From Niallia sp. XMNu-256 (lineage in GTDB: Bacteria > Bacillota > Bacilli > Bacillales > Cytobacillaceae), in the NCBI RefSeq assembly GCF_036670015.1, contig NZ_CP137636.1:2396501-2460500 (forward strand): a stretch of DNA of 64,000 nt. Direction: 5' to 3'. Both the position numbers and the translations under genes were made by a program. The first letter of the stretch is position 1, and each line of letters starts with the position of its first letter. Below the pieces are notes generated by a model. It was not told where the DNA came from. It saw nothing but the letters and a program-made list of their open reading frames with translations, and searched no databases. This document shows, piece after piece, positions 35,887 through 44,606 of this stretch.

Positions 35887-37098
35887 TTAAAAATAATCGG
35901 AAAAATAAGGGGTCTCCCTGCCAATTAAGTTCTCTAACCGATCAATTATATCACTGTCCCCTTGTAATCGCCCAATCTCTGCTAAATAGGTAGGCCTTTT
36001 ATAACTTAGTAACATTGTGGTCAAAGTCTGGATATCTAATGAGGCTTGCGGAATTCCTTCACTCGGCCACAGTTTACCTTCACCTGATTCAGAGACATAC
36101 AAAGTAAAATTACCACTGTTCCAGTCTGCCATAGGATCTTCTAGTTGGAATGTAATTTTTGTTTCAGTACCTATTTTTTGAAAAGGATATTGAGCTATAA
36201 ATTGCTCAACATCTATAATCCTGGCCATATAATAAGGCGCGATCGTTTCTTTAATATCTCCGTCATCTAACCAGAAAGCTAGCGGTTCGTCCGTAAAGGT
36301 ATTTCCTACTACTCTTGACACCATCGAAAAGTGTGCACTGACAAAGTTCCAAAGGCCATTTCTAGCCTCTTGATTCAAATAAACCATATCTTTAATATGT
36401 AGTACATCTTTAGAAATCCAGTATAATAAGTACCCTTGAGGGTCAGGGGATTTATCATAATACACAGCAGCTGTTAGTTCTTCCAAATCCCATCTCCAAT
36501 ATTCATCCCATGCTAACTCATTGCGAATCATAGCTGCATGCTTTTTGATGGAAAAACGCTTATAAACAAATCGTATATCCTGGTGTTCCGTATGTAATCT
36601 TTCAACATAGCCAGAAACTGGCTTCGAATGAGGCAACTGAAAATCTCTTATTTCGAACGTCATTTTATCCGAAATAATTTCCCAGCCCTTTCGACGGTAA
36701 AACGGAAGAGAATAAGGAAATAAATATGAAATAGACTGCTTTTTCGCACGCATATCTTCTAAAGCACGTTTCAATAGCTTTTTCATAAGTCCCATATTGG
36801 CAAATTCAGGATAGGTTCCAACTCCTGTCAGTCCACCCATGTCAAAAATCTGCCCAAAAATATTGACTTGAAATGGATAAACGGCTAACTGTGAAATTAA
36901 TTTTTCTTCATCAAACCAGCCCAATACATCCGCCTCTTGCAGTACAGGTAGCTTAGCTAAGGCAATTTCCCTCTCTTCCCATCCAACCCGCTGCAGATCT
37001 TTATTTGTTACTTGAAAAACATAACGTAACAGTTCATTAAATTGCTTTAAATGTTTCGGTTCAACCCTTTTCATTTCGAGCCTTTCCAATCGACTCAT
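35887..37098 (-). CDS. Eis-like GNAT acetyltransferase
   Basis: 403-residue protein with an N-terminal GNAT domain (acetyl-CoA loop VGTYPEFANMGLMKKLLKRAL), a second GNAT-like domain in the middle, and a C-terminal sterol-carrier-like domain ending in YFSDYF. This is the domain order of Eis, which acetylates aminoglycosides or peptides at several positions. The terminal carboxylate typical of Eis catalysis is present. GGAGG with 8-nt spacing sets the ATG at 37098 rather than the TTG at 37113. Substrate not known. Confidence 0.88.
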   Translation of the reverse strand: MSRLERLEMKRVEPKHLKQFNELLRYVFQVTNKDLQRVGWEEREIALAKLPVLQEADVLGWFDEEKLISQLAVYPFQVNIFGQIFDMGGLTGVGTYPEFANMGLMKKLLKRALEDMRAKKQSISYLFPYSLPFYRRKGWEIISDKMTFEIRDFQLPHSKPVSGYVERLHTEHQDIRFVYKRFSIKKHAAMIRNELAWDEYWRWDLEELTAAVYYDKSPDPQGYLLYWISKDVLHIKDMVYLNQEARNGLWNFVSAHFSMVSRVVGNTFTDEPLAFWLDDGDIKETIAPYYMARIIDVEQFIAQYPFQKIGTETKITFQLEDPMADWNSGNFTLYVSESGEGKLWPSEGIPQASLDIQTLTTMLLSYKRPTYLAEIGRLQGDSDIIDRLENLIGRETPYFSDYF

Positions 37099-37206
37099 AC
37101 AAATAACCTCCAAAAGGGAATTTTCTCACTAAAATTTTATATTAGTTTTTGCGTACAATTCATTTTTATACAATGATACAACCGTTATCTAACAACTAAC
37201 CGATGG

Positions 37207-37535
37207 TGCATGAACCTCCCCCACCTAACCATTCGGTTTGAGGAGGGGGTTTCTTGTCCTAAGGAATAGACGAGTCGAAACGAAGCAATGCTTCTAGTGT
37301 CAGCAACACCTCCAACCTAACTACCCTCTGACAGATAAGAGTGTTCACCCTTATCTAGTGGTGCTTTCGTTAGATGTTTCGAAGGCAGCCAACTCCCACC
37401 GTAAGCAACATGCACGTTTCCCAACGCACAAGGGGCGGTTCTGCCCGTCTACTAACGTCCTTTTGGTCAACTACCCCAAAGTTACAGGTCGTAGATACGT
37501 TGCACGCTTAATAGGGAAATAGATCATTTTCCCTA
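37207..37535 (-). ncRNA. IS200/IS605-type right end with probable TnpB omega RNA
   Basis: Non-coding stretch directly downstream of tnpB. It ends in an imperfect hairpin at 37212-37253 (CTCCCCCACC and GGAGGGGG arms, TAACC/GGTT top), typical of the right end of IS605 elements. In this family the tnpB 3' end and right-end region give the omega RNA, with the guide beyond the right end (toward lower coordinates). Exact RNA ends are not visible. Part of 37300-37500 has further small inverted repeats (CTTATC/GATAAG-type at 37335-37360). Confidence 0.6.
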
Positions 37536-38654
37536 TTAAGCGTGCAACTCTTTTGTTAAGATATTACTTGCACCATGAATATCACGATGCTCCTTGTATC
37601 CGCATTTACATGTATAGTTTCTCGCTTTTGCTTTTTTGCGGTTTCCGCAGACAGGACATGTCTGGGATGTATAGGATTCATCCACCTTTTCAATCATGAT
37701 CCCTTTTGCCTTTAATTTGTATGTCAATATATCGTGTACTTTTCCAAAAGACCAATTGGATAATTTTTGATTTGTTTCTTTTCGCTTCTTCTTTTTCGTC
37801 TTTCGTTGAACACCTTCGGGGTTTCCTAGTACAACGTGTTTAACGTCATGCTCCATACACCAATTAACGAAGTCTTTAGTAGTTTTATGCAGAGCATCTT
37901 CTAATTGAGATTGGCTTTTGGATAATACGTAACGTTTAGCACGATTGTATTTTTTCCATTGACGACTTCCTTTTTTACAGCGACTCATGAGAATTTGCAG
38001 TTCCTTTAATTTCTTGCTTCTTAACTGATGGATGCTTCTCATATATCTTCCTGTAATGATACAATTATCCCCTTTTTCTGTTACACTAGCGATCGTATGA
38101 ATTTCACCAGGATCAATACTTGCTGTAACGCCATCCTCTATTTGTTTCGGTTCGACCCCATCATCGTAGGAAAGACAGGCATACCACTTTCGATTATAGA
38201 CTAACTCGACTTCTTTAATCGATTCCGCAGGAACCTGATTCAACTGAATACGCAGAGGTTTTTGTCTTTTCCCCTTCCAATTCCCCAGCGAAAGAATCAG
38301 TGTTTTTCCCTTAATCGAGAATGAATTATCTACCCATTTAGGATTGAACACAAATTTAAGTTTCCAAGGATATCGGATGTTTTTGTGGCCCTTTTTCCTT
38401 GCCTCTCTTGTCCCTTCTCTTGCGGCTAAAAATTTATGGGCTACAGCTTGTATCGTTTGACTGTGAAGGGGGTACAGACGTTTTAATTCTTTTTGCAGTT
38501 CGGTTTGTGTAATCCACTTATTCCCCAATCGATAATAATAACGGGCCAGTTCGACACAATCATTCCATATGGTGCCACTTAATCTACGAATATCGAATAA
38601 TTGCTGAATCGTTGTATGACTAGCCCGAAACGGAGTTTTTAAGGTTCGATACAT
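37536..38654 (-). CDS. tnpB: TnpB RNA-guided endonuclease (IS605 OrfB)
   Basis: Full-length TnpB (372 aa). RuvC residues are Asp181 (SIDPGEIH), Glu280 (VLGNPEGV) and Asp358 (EHRDIHGASNI). The zinc finger is Cys333, Cys336, Cys349 and Cys351. N-terminal helical and beta (WED) regions look complete. The ATG at 38654 is 6 nt after GGGAGGTGG; the frame is open to 38687. No tnpA is adjacent, so the element can no longer move by itself unless a TnpA acts in trans. All catalytic residues are intact, so the nuclease is probably functional. Confidence 0.92.
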   Translation of the reverse strand: MYRTLKTPFRASHTTIQQLFDIRRLSGTIWNDCVELARYYYRLGNKWITQTELQKELKRLYPLHSQTIQAVAHKFLAAREGTREARKKGHKNIRYPWKLKFVFNPKWVDNSFSIKGKTLILSLGNWKGKRQKPLRIQLNQVPAESIKEVELVYNRKWYACLSYDDGVEPKQIEDGVTASIDPGEIHTIASVTEKGDNCIITGRYMRSIHQLRSKKLKELQILMSRCKKGSRQWKKYNRAKRYVLSKSQSQLEDALHKTTKDFVNWCMEHDVKHVVLGNPEGVQRKTKKKKRKETNQKLSNWSFGKVHDILTYKLKAKGIMIEKVDESYTSQTCPVCGNRKKAKARNYTCKCGYKEHRDIHGASNILTKELHA

Positions 38655-38775
38655 GTTCCCACCTCCCAACATTTGGTATATATCCATTATAACAAACAGA
38701 ACATGTGTTTGTCTAAAGTTTCAAATATTTATAGGGAAAAAGATTGCCGGGATATGAAGTAGGAAAGGTCGAAAA

Positions 38776-38931
38776 ATGAAAAATACGGAGAGCAGGCTTT
38801 ACAGGGACAAGCATGGCAATTACATCACGTATCCTGGTAAGTCATACAAACAGATCAATCTGAAGGATTGCGAGCTTCCCTATCACAGAAATAATTGGCA
38901 ATATGTTGAGAATCTTTTGGCTATGGCCTAA
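38776..38931 (+). CDS. Small protein beside the tnpB element (51 aa)
   Basis: Short gene starting MKNTESRLYRDKHGNYITYP, with AGGAAAGG 7 nt before the ATG. It is basic and aromatic-rich and ends NNWQYVENLLAMA. It lies between tnpB and the DMT permease, in the area expected for the left end. No family recognised. The following 38940-39000 contains an imperfect hairpin (ATCTCCCACC with GGATGGCAGA) that may be the end of another decayed IS605-like element. The remaining 39000-39176 shows only the binding site of the next gene. Confidence 0.45.
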   Translation: MKNTESRLYRDKHGNYITYPGKSYKQINLKDCELPYHRNNWQYVENLLAMA

Positions 38932-39176
38932 CCGAAATTCATCTCCCACCTACTCACTGTCGCTCCTTGAGGATGGCAGACTTCTTTTGGAAATCCGTTA
39001 AATCTCAAAGGTTTACATTTCTTTATTTAATAATATAATAGAAATGGAGAAAATGTTTCGAAGTTTAAAAGCTGCGATTTACGTAGCAGGTGGATTTTTA
39101 AGTTAGGTTAACTTTTTCGCCACTCACCTCTATTAGAGATGAGTGGTTTTATTTCGTCCTATAAAGGAGGGTTTAT

Positions 39177-40079
39177 ATGGGACTTTGGAAATATGCTCTT
39201 CTTGTTTTTATTGGTGGATGTTCCTATGGTGTGGTTTCAACCTTTGTTAAATTGGCGTATGATCTTGGGTTTAGTGTAAATAATGTCACAGGTTCTCAAT
39301 ATTTTTTTGGGGCTGTTATGCTCTGGATAACTACATTAACTTTGCGAAAATGGAATCGATTATCTCTTAAACAATGGCTCATTTTGCTTGTCAGTGGAAT
39401 TCCTATGGGAGCAACAGGGATTTTTTATAACCAATCTCTTCAGTATGTTGATGCTTCATTAGCTATTATTCTATTATTACAGCTTACTTGGATCGGCATC
39501 GTTTTACAGTATGTTTTCGAGCGAAAGAAACCATCAAAAAAGAACTTAATTGCAACAGTGATTATTCTTATCGGATCTGTACTAGCTTCTAATATACTAA
39601 TGAATACAATTACAATCTCATGGATAGGTGTTGGTTGGGGGCTTTTATCTGGATTATCCTTTGCCACTTTTATTTATGTGAGTGGAAAAGCCACGATCCC
39701 CGTTCATCCGATCAAAAAGAGTGCTATTATGTGTACAGGTGGCGCCCTTTTCATTTTTATTTTCATGCCGCCAACATTCCTGACAAATGGATCTCTAATA
39801 AACGGACTGCTTCCATACGCCCTATATTTTGCTTTGTTTGGATCTCTCCTTCCTCCATTGTTGTTTAATATTGGAATGCCGAAAATTGGTAGCGCATTGG
39901 GGAATATTTTGAGCGCATCTGAACTTCCAACAGCTGTCTTTATGTCAACATTCGTTCTAAAAGAGCAAGTAACACCATTTCAATGGATCGGCGTTATCAC
40001 CATTTTAATCGGAATCGCCTACCCGACTCTTCGAAAATCTGTTCTTGTTCAACTAAAAGAATTAAAAAATAATGAGTAA
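39177..40079 (+). CDS. DMT-superfamily (EamA) permease
   Basis: 300-residue, ten-segment permease made of two EamA repeats. Typical features are the N-terminal GGCSYGVVSTFVKLAY, NQSLQYVDASLAIILLLQLTWIG in repeat 1 and LGNILSASELPTAVFMSTFVLKEQVTPFQWIGVITILIGI in repeat 2, followed by a basic tail. AAAGGAGG lies before the ATG. Members export amino acids or metabolites. No neighbouring regulator hints at the substrate. Confidence 0.88.
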   Translation: MGLWKYALLVFIGGCSYGVVSTFVKLAYDLGFSVNNVTGSQYFFGAVMLWITTLTLRKWNRLSLKQWLILLVSGIPMGATGIFYNQSLQYVDASLAIILLLQLTWIGIVLQYVFERKKPSKKNLIATVIILIGSVLASNILMNTITISWIGVGWGLLSGLSFATFIYVSGKATIPVHPIKKSAIMCTGGALFIFIFMPPTFLTNGSLINGLLPYALYFALFGSLLPPLLFNIGMPKIGSALGNILSASELPTAVFMSTFVLKEQVTPFQWIGVITILIGIAYPTLRKSVLVQLKELKNNE

Positions 40080-40175
40080 ATGATACAAGGCCAAACTCCC
40101 TCCTAAAGCTATTAGGAGTCTATTGACTATTGCTTTTTCCTTTGCTATTATAACTTCATTATTTAATTGTATATT

Positions 40176-40313
40176 CCTTGTATAAGTTTAAGAATATGGC
40201 TTAAACGTTTCTACCAGCCACCATAAATGGCTTGTCTACAAGGTTATTAAAATAGTGTACTATTTTTATATCCTTGTAGAAACTTTGGCTGTTATCGTAG
40301 TCAAAGTTTTTTT
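40176..40313 (+). promoter_or_regulatory. Purine riboswitch with terminator upstream of pbuG
   Basis: The aptamer is 40176-40243. P1 is CCTTGTA/TACAAGG, with ATATGG, GTTTCTACC, the loop CCATAAA and the J3/1 segment TCTAC. The C at the position deciding specificity indicates guanine/hypoxanthine rather than adenine. The usual A before that C is T here. CCTTGTAG at 40272-40279 can compete for the P1 3' strand. A terminator (AAACTTTG/CAAAGTTT, T-run, 40280-40313) follows. It should shut off the permease when purines are abundant. Confidence 0.88.
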
Positions 40314-40405
40314 CATTTCTTTCAAACATCATAAAGTCAAAAAGAACGTGGGAACATAAATAGAGCTATTCTCCGTTTGATTTTGCAAAAGGAGAGATAA
40401 ACACC

Positions 40406-41701
40406 ATGAAAAACTTTTTTCAATTTACAGCAAGAGGTACATCTTATAAACAAGAAACCCTTGCAGGGATCACAACCTTTCTTTCTGTTGCTTATATTTT
40501 AATCGTAAACCCTCTTATCCTTAGCCAATCAGGAATGGATCAAGGGGCTGTTTTTACAGCAACAGCTTTAACAGCTATTATAGGTTCCTTATTAATTGGA
40601 CTGCTTGCAAATTATCCGATTGCGATTGCTCCAAGTATGGGGTTGAATTCATTTTTTACTTTTTCTGTGTGTATTGGAATGGGAATCGCATGGGAAGTAG
40701 CATTAACAGGTGTTTTTATTGCCGGTATTATTTTTATGCTTTTAAGTGTAATGAAAATTAGGGAAAAAATTATCAATGCAATTCCTGAAGACATCAAGCA
40801 TGCGATTGCTGCTGGTATTGGTTTTTTTATTGCTTTTATTGGATTTAAAAATGCTGGTATTATTGTTGGTAACCCAGATACATTTGTCTCTATTGGTGAT
40901 TTGACTTCAACTGGGACTGCATTAGCTGTTGTGGGGCTGATCATTACAATTGCAATGTTAGTCCGGGGGATAAATGGTGCTATTTTTTATGGCATGGTTA
41001 TCACCACTATCATTGGGATGATCATCGGATTTATTCAAATACCAACTTCCATTGTAGGATCCATTCCGAGTCTTGAACCAACTTTTGGTGTTGTATTTAT
41101 GAACTTAGACCAAATATTTTCACCACAGGTACTTGCTGTTATTTTTACATTTTTATTTGTGGCATTTTTTGATACAGCAGGTTCTTTAATTGCTCTTACC
41201 AGTCAAGCAGGGATTATGAAAAATAATGAAATACCGAAAATTGGACGGGCCCTCCTAGCTGATTCTGCTGCTGGTGCTATCGGTGCGATTCTAGGAACGT
41301 CAACACCAGCTACTAGTGTTGAATCCTCTTCAGGCATCGCTGTTGGAGGTAGAACTGGTTTTACATCAATTATTATTGCCCTTTGTTTTGCGGTTGCTTT
41401 ATTCTTTTCTCCAATTCTTTCTGTTATTACAACAGAAGTAACTGCCCCAGCTTTAATTATTGTTGGTGCTTTAATGGCGATGGATTTGAAAAATATTAAC
41501 TGGAATAAGATTGAAATAGTCATTCCTGCCTTTTTAACCATTATTATGATGCCTTTGACATCAAGTGTAGCCATGGGATTAGCGTTTGGCTTTATCCTGT
41601 ATCCATTATCACTCATTGCACAAAAACGTTTTAAAGAAATACATCCAATTATGTACATTCTTGGATTGTTGTTTATTATATATTTCATTTTTATTGTATA
41701 A
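40406..41701 (+). CDS. pbuG: NCS2 hypoxanthine/guanine permease (PbuG-like)
   Basis: 431-residue, about 13-segment purine permease of the AzgA/PbuG group. Motifs are the N-terminal FFQFTARGTSYKQETLAGITTFLSVAYI, NYPIAIAPSMGLNSFFTFSV, FFDTAGSLIAL and LGTSTPATSVESSSGIAVGGRTGFTS, which hold the conserved substrate-binding residues. AAAGGAG precedes the ATG. The purine riboswitch directly upstream supports guanine or hypoxanthine uptake. A GTGCC-family hairpin serves as terminator. Confidence 0.95.
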   Translation: MKNFFQFTARGTSYKQETLAGITTFLSVAYILIVNPLILSQSGMDQGAVFTATALTAIIGSLLIGLLANYPIAIAPSMGLNSFFTFSVCIGMGIAWEVALTGVFIAGIIFMLLSVMKIREKIINAIPEDIKHAIAAGIGFFIAFIGFKNAGIIVGNPDTFVSIGDLTSTGTALAVVGLIITIAMLVRGINGAIFYGMVITTIIGMIIGFIQIPTSIVGSIPSLEPTFGVVFMNLDQIFSPQVLAVIFTFLFVAFFDTAGSLIALTSQAGIMKNNEIPKIGRALLADSAAGAIGAILGTSTPATSVESSSGIAVGGRTGFTSIIIALCFAVALFFSPILSVITTEVTAPALIIVGALMAMDLKNINWNKIEIVIPAFLTIIMMPLTSSVAMGLAFGFILYPLSLIAQKRFKEIHPIMYILGLLFIIYFIFIV

Positions 41702-41704
41702 AAA

Positions 41705-41750
41705 CAGTGCCAGTCACTTCTTTCGAATTGAAAGTAACTGGCACTTTTAT
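41705..41750. terminator. GTGCC-family terminator after pbuG
   Basis: GTGCCAGTCACTT pairs with AAGTAACTGGCAC, followed by TTTTATTTATTTTT. It lies between convergent genes. Confidence 0.8.
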
Positions 41751-42449
41751 TTATTTTTTCGGTATTTCACAACCGTCATCATCACAGTTCAGACCATCTT
41801 GATTGTTTAAGACGACAAGCTTATCCTCTGCAATTACTTTTTGTAATGCTTGTACAAATGTCTCTGTTGGTTGAGCACCTGTTAAAGCATATTTTTTATT
41901 AATAAGAAAGAATGGAACACTAGAAATACCATACTGTCGTGCAGTTTGTTGATCATTACGTACAGCATCTGCCATTTCATCGCTTGCTAACATACTTTTA
42001 ACTTCTTCCTGATCAAGACCAATCTCAACAGCCAATTCAGTTAGTGTCTCATGATCTCCGATGTGCTTGGATTCCGTAAAATACGCTTGCAAGATTCGCT
42101 CAGTCATTTCTTTCATTAAACCTTTTGTTTTGGCATACATAGTTAAACGATGGGCATCAAAAGTGTTCGTTAATATTAACGTATCCATTTGATAATCTAA
42201 ACCCACCTCTTTTGCCATATTTACGACGTTTTGAATATTTGCTTTTGCTTGCGCAATACTCATCCCATATTTATTAGCTAAACTTTCATACATGTTTTCT
42301 TTAACATCTTTTCCCATTGTTGGATCCAATTCATAGCATCGATACGTTACCTCGATTGGATGATCAATTTGTTTTAACGCGTCTTCCAGACGTCGCTTGC
42401 CAATATAGCAAAATGGTCAAGCAAAGTCAGTCCACATTTCAATATGCAT
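41751..42449 (-). CDS. DsbA/FrnE-type oxidoreductase with TGA at the first active-site Cys
   Basis: A 233-codon frame with AGGAGGT 7 nt before the ATG at 42449 encodes a FrnE-like thioredoxin-fold protein (232 aa). It begins MHIEMWTDFA-TGA-PFCYIGKRRLED and continues through YGISSVPFFLINKKYALTGAQP to an acidic Cys-containing tail. TGA (42417-42419) replaces the first Cys of the CxxC motif. Everything else is intact. A small hairpin (42377-42396) with a GGA loop lies about 30 nt after the TGA, within the range described for bacterial SECIS elements. Either TGA encodes selenocysteine, or it is a TGC-to-TGA nonsense mutation. No selenocysteine machinery is in the window. Confidence 0.6.
42377..42396 (-). 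promoter_or_regulatory. Candidate bacterial SECIS hairpin
   Basis: On the minus strand, GCG-A-CGTCT, loop GGA, AGACG-CGT gives five perfect pairs plus three outer pairs after a bulge. The loop G is about 30 nt downstream of the TGA. This satisfies the loose bacterial SECIS rule (short stem, G in the loop, 16-37 nt from TGA), which chance can also satisfy. Confidence 0.35.
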
Positions 42450-42576
42450 TTATAATACCTCCTAGTGAATCAATCATTCATTATTATACGAGACAAAGCT
42501 TCATTTTACACATATTATGCTCTAACACTAGTCATAAAACAAAAGATAATAGATATTATTCTAGAAATCTTGAAAT

Positions 42577-42609
42577 AATTAACGACAGCCACTTGGACTG
42601 TCGTTAATT
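42577..42609 (-). terminator. Hairpin after the Nudix gene
   Basis: A 12-bp perfect stem (AATTAACGACAG with CTGTCGTTAATT) just beyond the Nudix stop codon. The following minus-strand tract is only moderately U-rich. Confidence 0.7.
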
Positions 42610-42615
42610 GATTTC

Positions 42616-43227
42616 TTATAAATAAGTATCGTTTTCTAATAACGATAAAAAGTATGTTAAAATTCTTGCTGTCAATCCCCAAATTACTTTGTCATTATAT
42701 TGATAAAAATATTGATCCATGAAGCGTTCGCTCCATTTATAATCCTTTCCACCAATTAAATCATAAGGAAAGTCTTCTTCAGGTACAGTTTTATAATAAA
42801 CTCGTGATATTTTCGGGGAAGTTTCTCTTAAAAAGTCAAGAGGAACAGTAAATACAGATTCTACTTCATCCTCATTCGGTATAATTGAGTTAATATCCTT
42901 GATTTTTCCAATATTTAAATAAAGAATCTGATTTTGTGGGGTAGTAATCGTATCTAATGGAAGAACATCTTCAATGTCTTCTTCTTGAATTCCCAATTCC
43001 TCAACTGTTTCTCGAATCGCACTGTGTTGCGGATTGAGATCTTCTTTTTCAATTTTACCACCTGGAAAACAAATTTGTCCTGGATTTCTACGTAAGTTCA
43101 TCGAACGTATTTCAAATAAAATATGAGTTTCATTATCTACTTCTACGAGCGGCAATAGTATGGAATACTTTGTAGAATTAATATTATTACTTTGTTTTAA
43201 TTTTTCATACACCCTTGCGATTTTCAA
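42616..43227 (-). CDS. Nudix hydrolase, CoA pyrophosphatase type
   Basis: Nudix protein (about 204 aa) probably cleaving CoA to phosphopantetheine and ADP. The CoAse-specific motif precedes the Nudix box (IRSMNLRRNPGQICFPGG), and the Nudix box follows as GGKIEKED...AIRETVEELGI. The frame is open to 43275. AAAGGAG lies inside it, 9 nt before a TTG at 43227, which gives the usual family length. The ATG directly after the GGAG has no spacing. Family assignment is firm; the start is less so. Confidence 0.85.
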   Translation of the reverse strand: MKIARVYEKLKQSNNINSTKYSILLPLVEVDNETHILFEIRSMNLRRNPGQICFPGGKIEKEDLNPQHSAIRETVEELGIQEEDIEDVLPLDTITTPQNQILYLNIGKIKDINSIIPNEDEVESVFTVPLDFLRETSPKISRVYYKTVPEEDFPYDLIGGKDYKWSERFMDQYFYQYNDKVIWGLTARILTYFLSLLENDTYL

Positions 43228-43275
43228 CCCCACCATCTCCTTTACTAGAATATAGGGTGTTAAGCCATCATTCAA

Positions 43276-43665
43276 TTTGGTAAGTAATAAGACTAAAAAA
43301 TCAATTGATGGCTCCTGAATCTTTTCCTAATTCTTCCTCAAGCCTTTTGGAAAATTATGTACTCTTTAATGAATCTCTCTTAATGGCTGATTTATAGGAT
43401 TATAACTTACACAAATTAAAAGATTCACTTTATGTATTATTAAACAAGCCCTATAAAAATACCTTTTTGTTGGAGATATTTTTACTATTGCTAATGGATG
43501 AATCATGTAAAATAAAAATTTATTGACTCTTTAACAAGCCGTGATTATAATAATTATATTGATAAAATAAAAAAGCCCCGATTTAATATTTATGTCGGGA
43601 CTGTTGAAAAACTTATTTCACTGAATACATTTTATTTATAATACTTACACAAATGTAGACTTTTA
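43276..43665. other. Intergenic region between Nudix and SDR genes
   Basis: AT-rich. It contains the SDR terminator at 43567-43600. I found no reading frame with a binding site and no other structure. Confidence 0.4.
43567..43600 (-). terminator. Terminator of the SDR gene
   Basis: GTCCCGA pairs with TCGGGGC on the minus strand, followed by six U residues. Confidence 0.8.
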
Positions 43666-44409
43666 TTATTGTGCTGTATATCCGCCATCCACTAATAAGC
43701 TGGCACCTGTAACAAATGACGATTCATCACTTGCAAGGAATAGTACGCAATTTGCAATCTCATCTGGTTCCCCAAGGCGTCTAGCTGGTACCAAGGATAC
43801 TAATTGGTCAATGATTTCTTTTGGCGTATTATCTAAGATTGGAGTATTAACATATCCTGGACATACTGAGTTGATTCTAATACCTCTGTTTGCGTAAGTA
43901 ACGGCAGCTGCACGAGTCATATTCACTACTCCACCCTTAGCTGCAGCATAGGCAGAAACAGACATTTGACCAACATGACCTAGGATGGATGCACAGTTTA
44001 TGATAGAACCATTACCAGTTTTTTCCATCTCCGGAATTGCGTATTTGTTGCAAAGGAATACACCAGTAAGATCGACACTAATCGTCTGGTTCCATTCATC
44101 AAGTGTACAACAATCAAGATCTTGCATGTCACCAACACCCGCATTAGCAAATAAAACATCTAGCTTTCCATACGTGTCAACGGTTTCCTTAACTAGGTTT
44201 TTAACATCTTCCTCTTTAGAAACGTCTGTACGAACAAAGTGGGCTTCTCCGCCTTCTGCTTTAATGTCTTCTACTAGTTTGATTCCCTTTTCTGCATTAC
44301 GAGCAGCAATAACAACTTTAGCACCTTCCTTCGCAAATAAACGAACTGTGCTTTCCCCAATTCCAAATGTTCCACCAGTAATAATGGCCACTTTTCCATC
44401 TAAACGCAT
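43666..44409 (-). CDS. Short-chain dehydrogenase/reductase
   Basis: Classical SDR (247 aa). It has the cofactor motif TGGTFGIG (residues 11-18), the NANAG-equivalent FANAGVG (88-94), and catalytic Ser141, Tyr154 and Lys158 (SAYAAAKGG). The C-terminus has the usual SSFVTGASLLVDGGYT. Arg37 after the second strand suggests NADP, though this is not certain. GGAGG with 8-nt spacing sets the ATG at 44409; the frame opens at 44424. It is a separate gene from the C1 operon upstream. Substrate unknown. Confidence 0.9.
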   Translation of the reverse strand: MRLDGKVAIITGGTFGIGESTVRLFAKEGAKVVIAARNAEKGIKLVEDIKAEGGEAHFVRTDVSKEEDVKNLVKETVDTYGKLDVLFANAGVGDMQDLDCCTLDEWNQTISVDLTGVFLCNKYAIPEMEKTGNGSIINCASILGHVGQMSVSAYAAAKGGVVNMTRAAAVTYANRGIRINSVCPGYVNTPILDNTPKEIIDQLVSLVPARRLGEPDEIANCVLFLASDESSFVTGASLLVDGGYTAQ

Positions 44410-44550
44410 CGTACATTCCTCCATTTATAAAATATAGTGAAGTAATTGTCTTTCACAAACCCAAAAAATCAAGATCTTATTAAAAAACATTCATGTTTAT
44501 ATCTTCTAGACTATTAATCAATTATTAAATAGCAATTTTTTTTAATAATA

Positions 44551-44584
44551 GAACCCGCTAGATTAGAGTAAAATATGCGGGTTC
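44551..44584 (-). terminator. Terminator of the glycine/C1 operon
   Basis: An 8-bp stem (GAACCCGC with GCGGGTTC) downstream of fchA, with a moderately U-rich tract on the minus strand. Confidence 0.65.
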
Positions 44585-44606
44585 TTATGTACACGATTAA
44601 CTACCC

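Noticed and set aside
41203-41688. Long frame antisense to pbuG
   Set aside because: It is the shadow of a hydrophobic gene, with no binding site and no recognisable domain.
29644-41750. GTGCC repeats as a CRISPR array
   Set aside because: Spacing is irregular (kilobases), the units are palindromic hairpins at gene ends, and there are no cas genes.
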